The notes under the pieces: generated by a model
Seen by the model: the letters and a program-made list of their open reading frames with translations, nothing else
Told to the model about the DNA's origin: nothing
The model's database searches: none
Translations under genes and position numbers: made by a program
Assembly: GCA_029762755.1 (NCBI GenBank)
Contig: JARVGH010000006.1
Location: forward strand, 1-64,000
DNA length: 64,000 bases
DNA from: Candidatus Bathyarchaeum tardum
Lineage (GTDB): Archaea; Thermoproteota; Bathyarchaeia; Bathyarchaeales; Bathyarchaeaceae
Reading direction: 5' to 3'
Part shown: in pieces, positions 44,184-52,302 of the stretch
Layout of the letters: each line of letters starts with the position of its first letter
Position numbering within the stretch: position 1 is the first letter of the stretch

Positions 44184-45008
44184 TTAGAAACTATAACCCC
44201 TAGGGGTAACCAGTTTATGGTCAATTACGTAAGTTTTAGAGTTTCCAATAACCAAAATTGTCGCCATGTCAATTTCAAAGTTCATCATTTCTTTCAAACA
44301 AGTAATTGTAACTTTTTCTCCAGCCCTTTTAGCGTTCTTTACTATACCTACATGGGTCTTTGGGTCGCGGTACTCCAACAATATCTTATGTGCTTCTTCC
44401 AACGGCATTTTTCGTCCCATGCTTTGAGGATTATACAAAACAATCCCAAAATCTGCTTCTGCAGCAGCCCGCAATCGCCTCTCAATCAGGTCCCATGGAG
44501 TCAAAATATCACTCAAACTAATGGCAGCAAAATCTCCTACCAATGGTGCACCCAATGTTGCAGCTGCAGCAGTAGCAGCAGTTACCCCCGGAACAACCTC
44601 TATGGAAACTTTTGCTTTTTCATGGGCTGCAGTTTCCAAAACTACGCCTGCCATTCCATAAACTCCAGCATCACCACTGCTGATAACTGCTACTTTTTTG
44701 TTTTCTTGGGCTTTTTGGATGGCTTTTCGGGCTCTGTCTACTTCTTGTCCCATGTTGCCGCTGAACACTTCTGTGTCGGGTTTTATGATTTGCTCAATTA
44801 GTTTTACGTACGTTTTGTAGCCTACAATAACGTCGGCGTTTTCGATTTCTTGTTTGGCTTTAAGGGTCATATGCTCAAGGGCACCTGGACCAATGCCAAT
44901 TACAGCTATTCGGCCTCGGCTACTGCCACGGTCACGCCTTTCGCTTTGGTTTTCTTTAGCAATAGTTTCGCATTTTTTCCTGCAACTATCAACGCTGCTC
45001 GTTCGCAT
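44184..45008 (-). CDS. cbiH: Cobalt-precorrin-3 C17-methyltransferase CbiH
   Basis: A SAM-dependent tetrapyrrole methyltransferase: VIGIGPGALEHMTLKA, SSGDAGVYGMAG, VVPGVTAATAAAA and DILTPW identify CbiH/CobJ, which methylates C17 with ring contraction. The first 34 residues are polar and overlap the end of cbiG by 103 bases. No ATG, GTG or TTG lies closer to the conserved start, so the true beginning is unclear; a -1 frameshift from cbiG or a rare start codon is possible. It is the last gene of the minus-strand corrin operon. Confidence 0.9.
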   Translation of the reverse strand: MRTSSVDSCRKKCETIAKENQSERRDRGSSRGRIAVIGIGPGALEHMTLKAKQEIENADVIVGYKTYVKLIEQIIKPDTEVFSGNMGQEVDRARKAIQKAQENKKVAVISSGDAGVYGMAGVVLETAAHEKAKVSIEVVPGVTAATAAAATLGAPLVGDFAAISLSDILTPWDLIERRLRAAAEADFGIVLYNPQSMGRKMPLEEAHKILLEYRDPKTHVGIVKNAKRAGEKVTITCLKEMMNFEIDMATILVIGNSKTYVIDHKLVTPRGYSF

Positions 45009-45988
45009 ACTCCTCCAACTCCAATTTTTTCCTTAACTAACTGTGAATCAACAGAAAGGTCCTCATGACTAAACCTGCAAAGCTCATCAATACTAACGAA
45101 TTCTAGATTCAACCCCAACTTCTTGGCTGCTTTTAGTATGCTTTCAGAATCCTTCTTAATGTCAACCGTAGCTAACTTGTCAACACGTTCCAACGGAATT
45201 TCCAGTTGAGTTAATGCACAAGTCACTAACTCAACAATGTCCTTTTCATTTACAATTTTTCGGGAACCAATACCAACAGCAACTGTTTTTGGCTTCAGGA
45301 AAGTAACATTTTTCAAACTATTTTGTGGAACAATTTCCGTTGAAATTATGGCACCGCCATCAAAACTTTTCACGATATCAATTGCTTGGTCTATGTTTTT
45401 TGCTGTTCGTACTTCATAGTCCCTAATTCGACTCGACGGAATCTTAACCTTTCCTGACAAAACCAAAACCAAATTTTCTGAATTAACTAACGCAGAATTA
45501 ACCCCAACTAAACTTTGTGAATTCAATATGATGCAATGCAACTTTTTGGCTAGTTCATCAATGCTTTGTTTACCCAAAACGTCTGAAGCAGTAGTAATAA
45601 CCGCAGTTGCCCCCAAACCCTTAGCAACTAATTTTGTTAACTTGTTAGCTCCACCGTAATGTCCAGACAGTAAACTAATTGCAAACTTTCCTGAAGTATC
45701 TACACATACAACTGCGGGGTCACTAAGTTTACTTTTCAACAACGGAGCAATTGTCCTTACAACAATACCTGTAGCCATAACTGCAACTATTCCGTCAACA
45801 TCGCTGAAAACTTGTTTAATCGCATCTTTTGTCCTTTTTATTGGGACCGCCCCATTTTGAGCATACCTTTCAGGAGCATAAATTTGGCTTTTTATCCCAT
45901 TTTCTTTTAAGGCATCCCTTATTTTTGCTGCAGTTTCAACCCCTTGCCTAGTAATGGCGAAAATTGCTACGCCCCTAGGAAACATCAT
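44906..45988 (-). CDS. cbiG: Cobalt-precorrin-5A hydrolase CbiG
   Basis: The ~360-residue protein opens the lactone ring of cobalt-precorrin-5A, releasing acetaldehyde. Family segments are MATGIVVRTIAPLL, ISLLSGHYGGANKL and VAVGIGSRK (start of the C-terminal domain). The ATG codons at 45988 and 45985 (MMFPRGVAIF) are favoured over the longer reading from 46075, which would run ~100 bases into cbiF. The retained overlap with cbiF is 14 bases. Confidence 0.92.
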   Translation of the reverse strand: MMFPRGVAIFAITRQGVETAAKIRDALKENGIKSQIYAPERYAQNGAVPIKRTKDAIKQVFSDVDGIVAVMATGIVVRTIAPLLKSKLSDPAVVCVDTSGKFAISLLSGHYGGANKLTKLVAKGLGATAVITTASDVLGKQSIDELAKKLHCIILNSQSLVGVNSALVNSENLVLVLSGKVKIPSSRIRDYEVRTAKNIDQAIDIVKSFDGGAIISTEIVPQNSLKNVTFLKPKTVAVGIGSRKIVNEKDIVELVTCALTQLEIPLERVDKLATVDIKKDSESILKAAKKLGLNLEFVSIDELCRFSHEDLSVDSQLVKEKIGVGGVCERAALIVAGKNAKLLLKKTKAKGVTVAVAEAE

Positions 45989-46748
45989 CTTCGCCTTTAC
46001 GGTAACCTGTAGTAAACTTGGGGTCATACAGCTTCGAAAAATCGTAAGCCTTTGGGTTAAACACTTCACCAACAAAAATCAGAGCAGTCCTGGTTATCCC
46101 TGCTTCTTTGACTTTTTTTACTATGTCATCTATGGTGCCTCGAACAATTTTTTGCTGTTTCCATGTCGCCCGATACACAACTGAAACTGGAGTATCTAGC
46201 GGACGACCGCCAATTTTCAATTCTTCAATGACCTTTTCCACGTGCTGAATGCCCAAAAAAATAACCATGGTTGTTCCGTGTTTAGCTAGTTCTCGAATAC
46301 TTTCCCGTTCAGGAACCGGGGTTCTACCCTCTGGTCTAGTAATTATTATACTCTGAGAAACGTTAGGCAGCGTTAATTCTCTTCTAAGGGCTGCTGATCC
46401 ACCTTGCAGACAGCTTACTCCGGGAATCACGTCATATTCAATTTTTTGTTCATCAAGATAATCCATCTGCTCAGTTATTGCCCCAAAAAAACTTGGATCG
46501 CCATCGTGTAATCTGGCAACAACTTTTCCTTCTTTAACTGAATCCACCATAACCTGAAGAACTTCCTTCAAGGTCATTTTGGCACTGTCGTAAAGTTTTG
46601 CATCATTTTTTGCGTAACCAAGAATTTCCAGATTTAACAAAGACCCCGCATAGATTACAACATCGGCTTTTTCTAGATTCTTTTTACCCTTAAGAGTAAT
46701 TAGTTCAGGGTCTCCGGGACCTGCTCCAATAAAAATTACTTGTTTCAT
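45975..46748 (-). CDS. cbiF: Cobalt-precorrin-4 C11-methyltransferase CbiF
   Basis: A protein of 257 residues with the methyltransferase opening IGAGPGDPELITLKG and the CbiF-typical VIYAGSLLN, RLHDGDPSFFGAI and VIPGVSCLQGGSAAL. It methylates C11 of cobalt-precorrin-4. Its start overlaps the cbiL stop by four bases. Confidence 0.95.
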   Translation of the reverse strand: MKQVIFIGAGPGDPELITLKGKKNLEKADVVIYAGSLLNLEILGYAKNDAKLYDSAKMTLKEVLQVMVDSVKEGKVVARLHDGDPSFFGAITEQMDYLDEQKIEYDVIPGVSCLQGGSAALRRELTLPNVSQSIIITRPEGRTPVPERESIRELAKHGTTMVIFLGIQHVEKVIEELKIGGRPLDTPVSVVYRATWKQQKIVRGTIDDIVKKVKEAGITRTALIFVGEVFNPKAYDFSKLYDPKFTTGYRKGEDDVS

Positions 46749-47482
46749 TTTTTGTTCCCTTTTATCATTGAAATCGAAAAATAATCTTCGTGAATATCCC
46801 AGTTTTTAATATCATCTAATGTGCCAACAATAACCTTCTCGTCAGGCATGGTGCATCTCCTGATTACTGTAATAATAGAGTTCTTGCTGAAACCAGATTT
46901 CTCCAAAACTGGAATAAGCTCCTTTAGCCGTTTTGCTCCCTTCATCAAAACTAGGCTGTCTGCATGCTTGGCAATTTCTCCAATCCTGTTTGAATCTACA
47001 CTGGATGGAATAATTGCCACCACTTCACTTTTTTCTGCAAGGGGTATCTTAGAAACAGCAGCACAAGCAGTCAATGAAGTAACACCTGGAATAATTTCCA
47101 GTTCGACTTCGGGATATTCCTCTTTCATTCTTTGACAAAGATAAATGAATGTACTAAAAAACATAGGATCACCCAAAGTGATGAAGGCAATTGTTTTGCC
47201 CGTTTTTGCTTTCTGGGCAACGATTTTGGCGTTTTCGCTCCATGCGTCTTTGAGTTCTTTTTTATCACTTATCATTGGAAAAACTAACTCAAGAACTTCA
47301 GGAGCAGTTTTTCTTTCCTCTAATATGTCCTTAACTATAGATAATGCAATGCTTGGCTTATTCTCGTGAGCCTTTGGAATGCTTATTATGTCTGCAGTTT
47401 TCAAAACTTTTACAGCCTTTACAGTAATCAGTTCGGGATCACCTGGACCAACACCAACACCGACAAATTTTCCTTGAACCAT
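46745..47482 (-). CDS. cbiL: Cobalt-factor II C20-methyltransferase CbiL
   Basis: A protein of 245 residues with GVGVGPGDPELITVKAVKVL, an ADIISIPKA stretch typical of CbiL/CobI, TLGDPMFFSTF and VIPGVTSLTACAA. It adds the C20 methyl group at the entry to the corrin branch, using cobalt-sirohydrochlorin (cobalt-factor II) as substrate. Length is slightly above the family average. Ten bases separate it from cbiT. Confidence 0.93.
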   Translation of the reverse strand: MVQGKFVGVGVGPGDPELITVKAVKVLKTADIISIPKAHENKPSIALSIVKDILEERKTAPEVLELVFPMISDKKELKDAWSENAKIVAQKAKTGKTIAFITLGDPMFFSTFIYLCQRMKEEYPEVELEIIPGVTSLTACAAVSKIPLAEKSEVVAIIPSSVDSNRIGEIAKHADSLVLMKGAKRLKELIPVLEKSGFSKNSIITVIRRCTMPDEKVIVGTLDDIKNWDIHEDYFSISMIKGNKK

Positions 47483-47492
47483 TTTTTTTCAC

Positions 47493-48119
47493 CTATTTTT
47501 TAGTTGCAGAAATTATTGTGATTGGATTTCGTGCTAACATCATTGTACCTGACGGAACCTGTTTTCCTTTAACAACAAAAATCTGGGCTACGTCAACATC
47601 TTTGAAGCCAACCTTCCTGATTTCATCAACAGCATTAACTGCCGTTTCTAACAGAATGGAATTTACGACAACTTTGCCTTTCACCTTTAGTTTTTTGTAA
47701 ACAAGCTGTATCGTTTCCCTTAACGACTTGCTGCCACCAATGAAAACTGCATCCACCTGAGGCAAGTTCGGTAATGCTTCCAACGCTTGCCCACAAATTA
47801 TCTCAACTGTGTTTTGCACCCCAAACTTTGCCGCATTCTGTTCTGTTAAATCAACAGCTTCCTTGTTTTGGTCTAATGCAAAAACTCTGCCCTTCTCTTT
47901 AACTTGCAGAGCTGCTTCAACAGTTAATCCCCCTGTGCCACAGCCAACATCAATAACGTAAGCGCCTTCAAACAACTTTGCCTTAGAAAGGGAAATTACA
48001 CGAATTTCTTCTTTGGTGGGACCTGGAACCTTGTCGTTTTGAATAAACTCTGAATCTGGAATGCCCGTTGTGTAACTTGCTGCATTAACCATGATTTCTG
48101 TATCTTCCTTTTTGTTCAA
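47493..48119 (-). CDS. cbiT: Cobalt-precorrin-6B C15-methyltransferase (decarboxylating) CbiT
   Basis: A Rossmann SAM methyltransferase of 208 residues: VIDVGCGTGGLTVEAAL is motif I, and DAVFIGGSKSLRE is typical of CbiT. It methylates C15 and decarboxylates the C12 acetate. I chose TTG 48119, preceded by TAGGAG about five bases upstream and overlapping the cbiE stop; the longer reading from 48143 would extend into cbiE. Confidence 0.92.
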   Translation of the reverse strand: MNKKEDTEIMVNAASYTTGIPDSEFIQNDKVPGPTKEEIRVISLSKAKLFEGAYVIDVGCGTGGLTVEAALQVKEKGRVFALDQNKEAVDLTEQNAAKFGVQNTVEIICGQALEALPNLPQVDAVFIGGSKSLRETIQLVYKKLKVKGKVVVNSILLETAVNAVDEIRKVGFKDVDVAQIFVVKGKQVPSGTMMLARNPITIISATKK

Positions 48120-48769
48120 TTTGCTCCTACAACCAATACACACATAATGTCAAACTGTTGTTCCAAAATTTCCCCCAACGTAGAAACAACAATCCTTTCA
48201 TTTTCTAGGGTTAAATTTTCACAAATACCCACTGGAGTTACCTTTGAGATTCCCTGTCTAATAAGAAACTGTGCAATATTACATGGATTAAAGGTCTTTG
48301 GGTCGGGAAGAAGCATAACAGGTTTACCTTTTTTCAGTGCTTCAACCATCATGTTTTTCTTCTCATTAGTTACTTCAGCATGAAAACTAATCAAATCAGC
48401 ACTATCCCAACGCATTCGAAGTCTCGCTGCACAAACCTGAATTGAACTAACACCCGGAATAACATCCACGTCAACATCTTTTCCAGCCACTTTAACCAGA
48501 GAACGTAACAAACCCGAAAAACCTGGGTCACCGGTTGAGAGGATTACAACGTTTTTTCCTTCTTGGGCAGATTCAACTCCTTGTTTAAGTCCCTCTTTTA
48601 AGTTTGTTGCTGTCAATAGAAAAGTCTCGCCTTTGATATACTCTTGAAATAAGTCTAATGCCCGTTTTGTGCCTATCACTAGTTCGGCGTTTTTTACGAG
48701 TTTTTTTGCTATTGGAGTGATATACTCTGGTGAGCCTGGTCCCATTCCTACTAGTTTGAGTTTGCTCAT
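48116..48769 (-). CDS. cbiE: Cobalt-precorrin-7 C5-methyltransferase CbiE
   Basis: A protein of 217 residues with GMGPGSPEYITPIA, STGDPGFSGLLRSL, VIPGVSSIQVCAARL and DSADLISFHA, the CbiE type. It methylates C5 late in the corrin pathway. It is encoded separately from CbiT, with a four-base overlap; in aerobic bacteria the two are fused as CobL. It also overlaps cbiD by four bases. Confidence 0.94.
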   Translation of the reverse strand: MSKLKLVGMGPGSPEYITPIAKKLVKNAELVIGTKRALDLFQEYIKGETFLLTATNLKEGLKQGVESAQEGKNVVILSTGDPGFSGLLRSLVKVAGKDVDVDVIPGVSSIQVCAARLRMRWDSADLISFHAEVTNEKKNMMVEALKKGKPVMLLPDPKTFNPCNIAQFLIRQGISKVTPVGICENLTLENERIVVSTLGEILEQQFDIMCVLVVGAN

Positions 48770-49851
48770 TTTATCATGCTCCTAGCGTTTTTGCTTGTTC
48801 CCAGAATAGTTCCATTCATGGATACCATAATTACTTTGATTTCTGCTTTATTTTCTGTCTTTTCTACTGCCCGTATGTAAACTTGTTCAGCAATTTGATC
48901 AAAGGTTTGTTGAACCAGTTTGGCTGGTTCTAGAAACTTTATGGCTTCTTCAGTTGTGTTAGCCTGAACAATTTTTTGGATAAGATTTGTTTCTGCACCC
49001 GAAGCTCCTGCATAAGCTGCTATGACTTCCATTCGGGCGTCCCCCATTTTGTGATGAGTATTAAATATCCCTGCAGCCAGTTTAACTAACTTTCCGGGGT
49101 GTCCAAAAATAACTATCTTTTTTGCCCCTTTTTCAACGGCTTTTTCCAACATGTATCCCATAAAGTCTCCAGTTTGAACTATGCCGTCTTCAGGAACTGC
49201 AAACACTTTCTTTGCAAGCTTTTCTCCAATGTTTCCTGGAACCAAAAAAATATGTTCATATTTTTGGGCAAGGGCAACCTCAAGGGAAGGAACAAGAGAA
49301 CTTTTGTATGCCATAATGGATAAGGGTCTAACCACTCCTGTTGTGCCAAGAATCGATATTCCACCTATGATTCCTAGTTTTGCGTTTTGAGTTTTCTTAG
49401 CAACTGTTTCCCCTTCGGGAACATATATGGTTACTTCTGCTCCTTTATTTTTTGGCAAAACTTCCCAGATAGCTTGTTTTATCATTTTCCGTGGAGTAGG
49501 ATTGATTGCAGCTTCTCCGATCGGAATTGGTAACCCCTCTTTGGTTACAATACCAATCCCTTTGCCACCTGAAATGGTAATCTTGCCGTTATCTGTTAAT
49601 TTCACTTTAGCGAAAATTTCGATTTTGTCTGTTGCATCTATGTCTTCTCCAGAATCCTTTATTGCACATGCTACGGCGGTGTCATCACTGATTTTTTTGC
49701 AGTCTTTAACCAAAATTTCAAAACGAATACCTAACGGGCTAGGTATTCCTACATGGTCCACGGGTTTATCCAGCAAAGTAATTACGGCAGCTTTTGCAAC
49801 AGCTGTAGCATATGCTCCAGTTGTGTTGCCGTATTTTAGAACTCTTCGCAT
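48766..49851 (-). CDS. cbiD: Cobalt-precorrin-5B C1-methyltransferase CbiD
   Basis: A protein of 361 residues. The opening KYGNTTGAYATAVAKAA, GGKGIGIVTKEGLPIPIGEAAINPTP (seen as its two halves) and GTTGVVRPLS are family hallmarks. CbiD methylates C1 in the anaerobic pathway, so its presence marks the cobalt-early route. It lies 19 bases after the hemA fusion gene. Confidence 0.95.
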   Translation of the reverse strand: MRRVLKYGNTTGAYATAVAKAAVITLLDKPVDHVGIPSPLGIRFEILVKDCKKISDDTAVACAIKDSGEDIDATDKIEIFAKVKLTDNGKITISGGKGIGIVTKEGLPIPIGEAAINPTPRKMIKQAIWEVLPKNKGAEVTIYVPEGETVAKKTQNAKLGIIGGISILGTTGVVRPLSIMAYKSSLVPSLEVALAQKYEHIFLVPGNIGEKLAKKVFAVPEDGIVQTGDFMGYMLEKAVEKGAKKIVIFGHPGKLVKLAAGIFNTHHKMGDARMEVIAAYAGASGAETNLIQKIVQANTTEEAIKFLEPAKLVQQTFDQIAEQVYIRAVEKTENKAEIKVIMVSMNGTILGTSKNARSMIK

Positions 49852-49870
49852 AACAAACCCTTTTTTAGTT

Positions 49871-52201
49871 TTAAGCGACGTTTTCGTCTGTTTCTGCCAT
49901 TCCCAGTATTGCGTTAAAAATTGCTACTGCCAAAGCGCTTCCGCCTTTAGGTCCTTTAATTATGATAAAGGGTACCGATAAATTTGCAATTTCTTCCTTT
50001 GATTCTGCTGCCTCTACATAGCCTACTGGCGTTGCGATAATCAGTGCAGGTTTAGTTAAACCCTGTATAACTGCTTTTGCAATTTCAAAAGCTGCAGTTG
50101 GCGCATTCCCAATAACAACAATCGCGTTATCTAAACCATCTTTCACTGCTAACTGCATTGCAGCGGCAGACCTTGTAATTGATTCTTGTTTTGCCAGTTC
50201 TATGGCACGTCTATCATCTACATACGTAAGAATCTGTCCCCCAAACCGTTTGATTCGAGTCTTGTTAATTCCCGCCTGAACCATTTTTACGTCTGTAACA
50301 ATTTTTGCCCCTGCTTTGATGGCTGCAACCCCATTTTTTACCGCGTTTTTGTTGATAACCAAAAGCTTGGCAAATTCTGGATCTGCAGTAGTATGAACCA
50401 CACGCTCAATTATTGGTATATCTGTTTCTGGAGCTCTTTCTATAATGTCTTTAATGAAAGGTCTGAGTATCTTTATGCTGGTGTTATACATTTTAGTTGA
50501 AGCCTTCAAATTACGGGCTTCTTGGACTTTTTTAACATCATTGCTTTCTTGACCCAGTAGAGTCAGGGCTTTGTCCTCAATTATTTCAACTATTCTTTCG
50601 TCTGCTCCCAAAGGTTCTCCGTATATTACTTCAACACCTTTTGCCTTTAACCCCAATTCTTCCTGTTTTGTTTTAATTATCTCCGGAATTTCATCCTTTG
50701 TATGAACCCCGTGAGCAATGAATGCTGGAATCATTACAATTTTTTTGGCACCATTTTTTACGGCACTCTCTAGTGTTTCTGGAATTGTTGGCTTGTTTCT
50801 CACCATGAACGCAATTTCCACTGTGTCAACCTTTGAATGGTTCCTAATCTGTTCTGCCAGTTTATCTAATGTTTCCCTGTTGTGTGGAAGCTTGCTGCCA
50901 TGTCCAATAAGAATCAAGGCTGTTTTTTCCAATTTTTTTCCACTCTTGTTTTTGTTTTTTAATTTGAATAATTCAGTTGCAGCATCTATCATCTGTTTGT
51001 CCCCGTTGACTGCTGCATTGCGTAGTTTAGCTACGATGGGAACCAACGTTTGTTCAACTATTTCAAAAGTTAAGCTGTCAATAACCCCCTTCTTTTTCGG
51101 ATCCAGATTGCCCAACATGGATTGTGCTTTTATCAACTCTTTTTGGCGAATTTCTTCAGCATGCGCAAACAGGAAAGCAACTATATCACTTACAGACTGG
51201 GCTTTCAGATCTTGTTCAAGCAAAAACAACGATTCATCAACGATTTTTGAAGCCTTTTCTGCTTTTTCTGCTCGTTTATCTTTATTTCTGTCTGCTATTT
51301 CTCGAAGATCATCAATATTGTACAGGTTTACCCCATCAATTTCTTGAACTGACCTTTCGACGTTTCTGGGGTTGGAAATATCGATAATCATTAACCCTTT
51401 TCTGTTAACTCTCTGTTCCATGATTTTGGAAACTGGCTCTTTTTTCAAAAGATAATGAGGTGCAGAAGTAGAACAAATTATAACATCGGCATCTTTAAGA
51501 ACATCTTCTAGTTTGTCAAATTTCACAGCTTTACCCTGAAGCTCATCTGCAAGTTTTACTGCCCGTTCATATGTTCGGTTAGCAATGAAAATTGCATTAG
51601 GACAGCGTGTTGCTAATGCTTTGGCTACGAGAGTTCCTGTTTCTCCTGCTCCCATGATTAGAACTGTTTTCCCGCACAGGTTTCCTAACAGCGTTTCTGC
51701 TAACTCAACAGCAACAGAACCTACTGACACTGCCCCTCTGTTGATTTTTGTTTCATTTCTTACTCGTCTTCCAACACTAACTGCTCGAGTAAACACAGTT
51801 TTTAGTACAGGACCAACAGTTTTTGCAGACTTTGCTACTCTGTAAGCATCCCATACTTGACCTAAGATTTGGTCTTCCCCTATGACCATTGATTCTAGTC
51901 CTGAACTAACTCGGAGAAGATGTTTGAGAGCGTCCTGGTTTGAACAAATTTCAATTGCGCTTTTTGTTTCTGCTGATTTTGTTTTGAATCTGTTTAGTAA
52001 ATGTTCTTTAAGTTTCTCTGATGCCTTTTCTGGCTCTTTACTGACCACGTATGCTTCTGTGCGGTTGCAAGTTTGAAGTATTACACATTCATCAATCTCA
52101 TCATTGGCATGAAATTGTTTTAGAGCGTTTTGTAGGTCTTTGACTGCGGCAGTTTCAATTAAGCTGATGCCTGATTTTTGATGTGTGATTCTTATGTTCA
52201 T
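49871..52201 (-). CDS. HemA-CbiX-CbiC trifunctional fusion
   Basis: One 776-residue polypeptide with three enzyme domains. Residues 1-420 are glutamyl-tRNA reductase (catalytic C45 in LQTCNRTEAY, NADP loop MGAGETG near 184). Residues 425-550 are CbiX, sirohydrochlorin cobaltochelatase (GHGSK near 433, AFIAHGVHTKDE with H497 and H500). Residues 578-776 are CbiC, precorrin-8X methylmutase (catalytic H603 in RVVHTTADPEFA). It thus combines the first step of tetrapyrrole synthesis, cobalt insertion and the last ring rearrangement. ATG 52201 fits the HemA start (MNIRITHQKSG); the open frame upstream to 52420 overlaps the opposite gene and is not coding. It is first in the minus operon. Confidence 0.93.
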   Translation of the reverse strand: MNIRITHQKSGISLIETAAVKDLQNALKQFHANDEIDECVILQTCNRTEAYVVSKEPEKASEKLKEHLLNRFKTKSAETKSAIEICSNQDALKHLLRVSSGLESMVIGEDQILGQVWDAYRVAKSAKTVGPVLKTVFTRAVSVGRRVRNETKINRGAVSVGSVAVELAETLLGNLCGKTVLIMGAGETGTLVAKALATRCPNAIFIANRTYERAVKLADELQGKAVKFDKLEDVLKDADVIICSTSAPHYLLKKEPVSKIMEQRVNRKGLMIIDISNPRNVERSVQEIDGVNLYNIDDLREIADRNKDKRAEKAEKASKIVDESLFLLEQDLKAQSVSDIVAFLFAHAEEIRQKELIKAQSMLGNLDPKKKGVIDSLTFEIVEQTLVPIVAKLRNAAVNGDKQMIDAATELFKLKNKNKSGKKLEKTALILIGHGSKLPHNRETLDKLAEQIRNHSKVDTVEIAFMVRNKPTIPETLESAVKNGAKKIVMIPAFIAHGVHTKDEIPEIIKTKQEELGLKAKGVEVIYGEPLGADERIVEIIEDKALTLLGQESNDVKKVQEARNLKASTKMYNTSIKILRPFIKDIIERAPETDIPIIERVVHTTADPEFAKLLVINKNAVKNGVAAIKAGAKIVTDVKMVQAGINKTRIKRFGGQILTYVDDRRAIELAKQESITRSAAAMQLAVKDGLDNAIVVIGNAPTAAFEIAKAVIQGLTKPALIIATPVGYVEAAESKEEIANLSVPFIIIKGPKGGSALAVAIFNAILGMAETDENVA

Positions 52202-52302
52202 TATGTGGCTGTTACCAGCAGATGCTTCCATGGATGGATACTCCTTCCAACTTAAATATAAGAGTTCGCATACTTTTCGCCTGTACACAACAGGTGATAA
52301 AC
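52202..52302. promoter_or_regulatory. Shared divergent promoter of the cbi and hem operons with one operator-like element
   Basis: A nearly symmetrical TATA-like sequence, CTTAAATATAAG (52251-52262), can serve both strands. Directly beside it, 52234-52250 on plus reads ATGGATACTCCTTCCAA, matching the 17-bp consensus at 14 of 17 positions including both outer TGGAT/TCCAA halves and the central CC. On the hemA side the order is TATA, then element, as at cobN. Expected starts are near 52230 (hemA side, leader about 29 bases) and 52283 (plus side, leader about 20 bases). Confidence 0.6.

Noticed and set aside
52222-52302. Upstream extension of the CbiA-like protein (start at 52222)
   Set aside because: It would cross the TATA-like box and the operator-like element; the start at 52303 has a good ribosome site.
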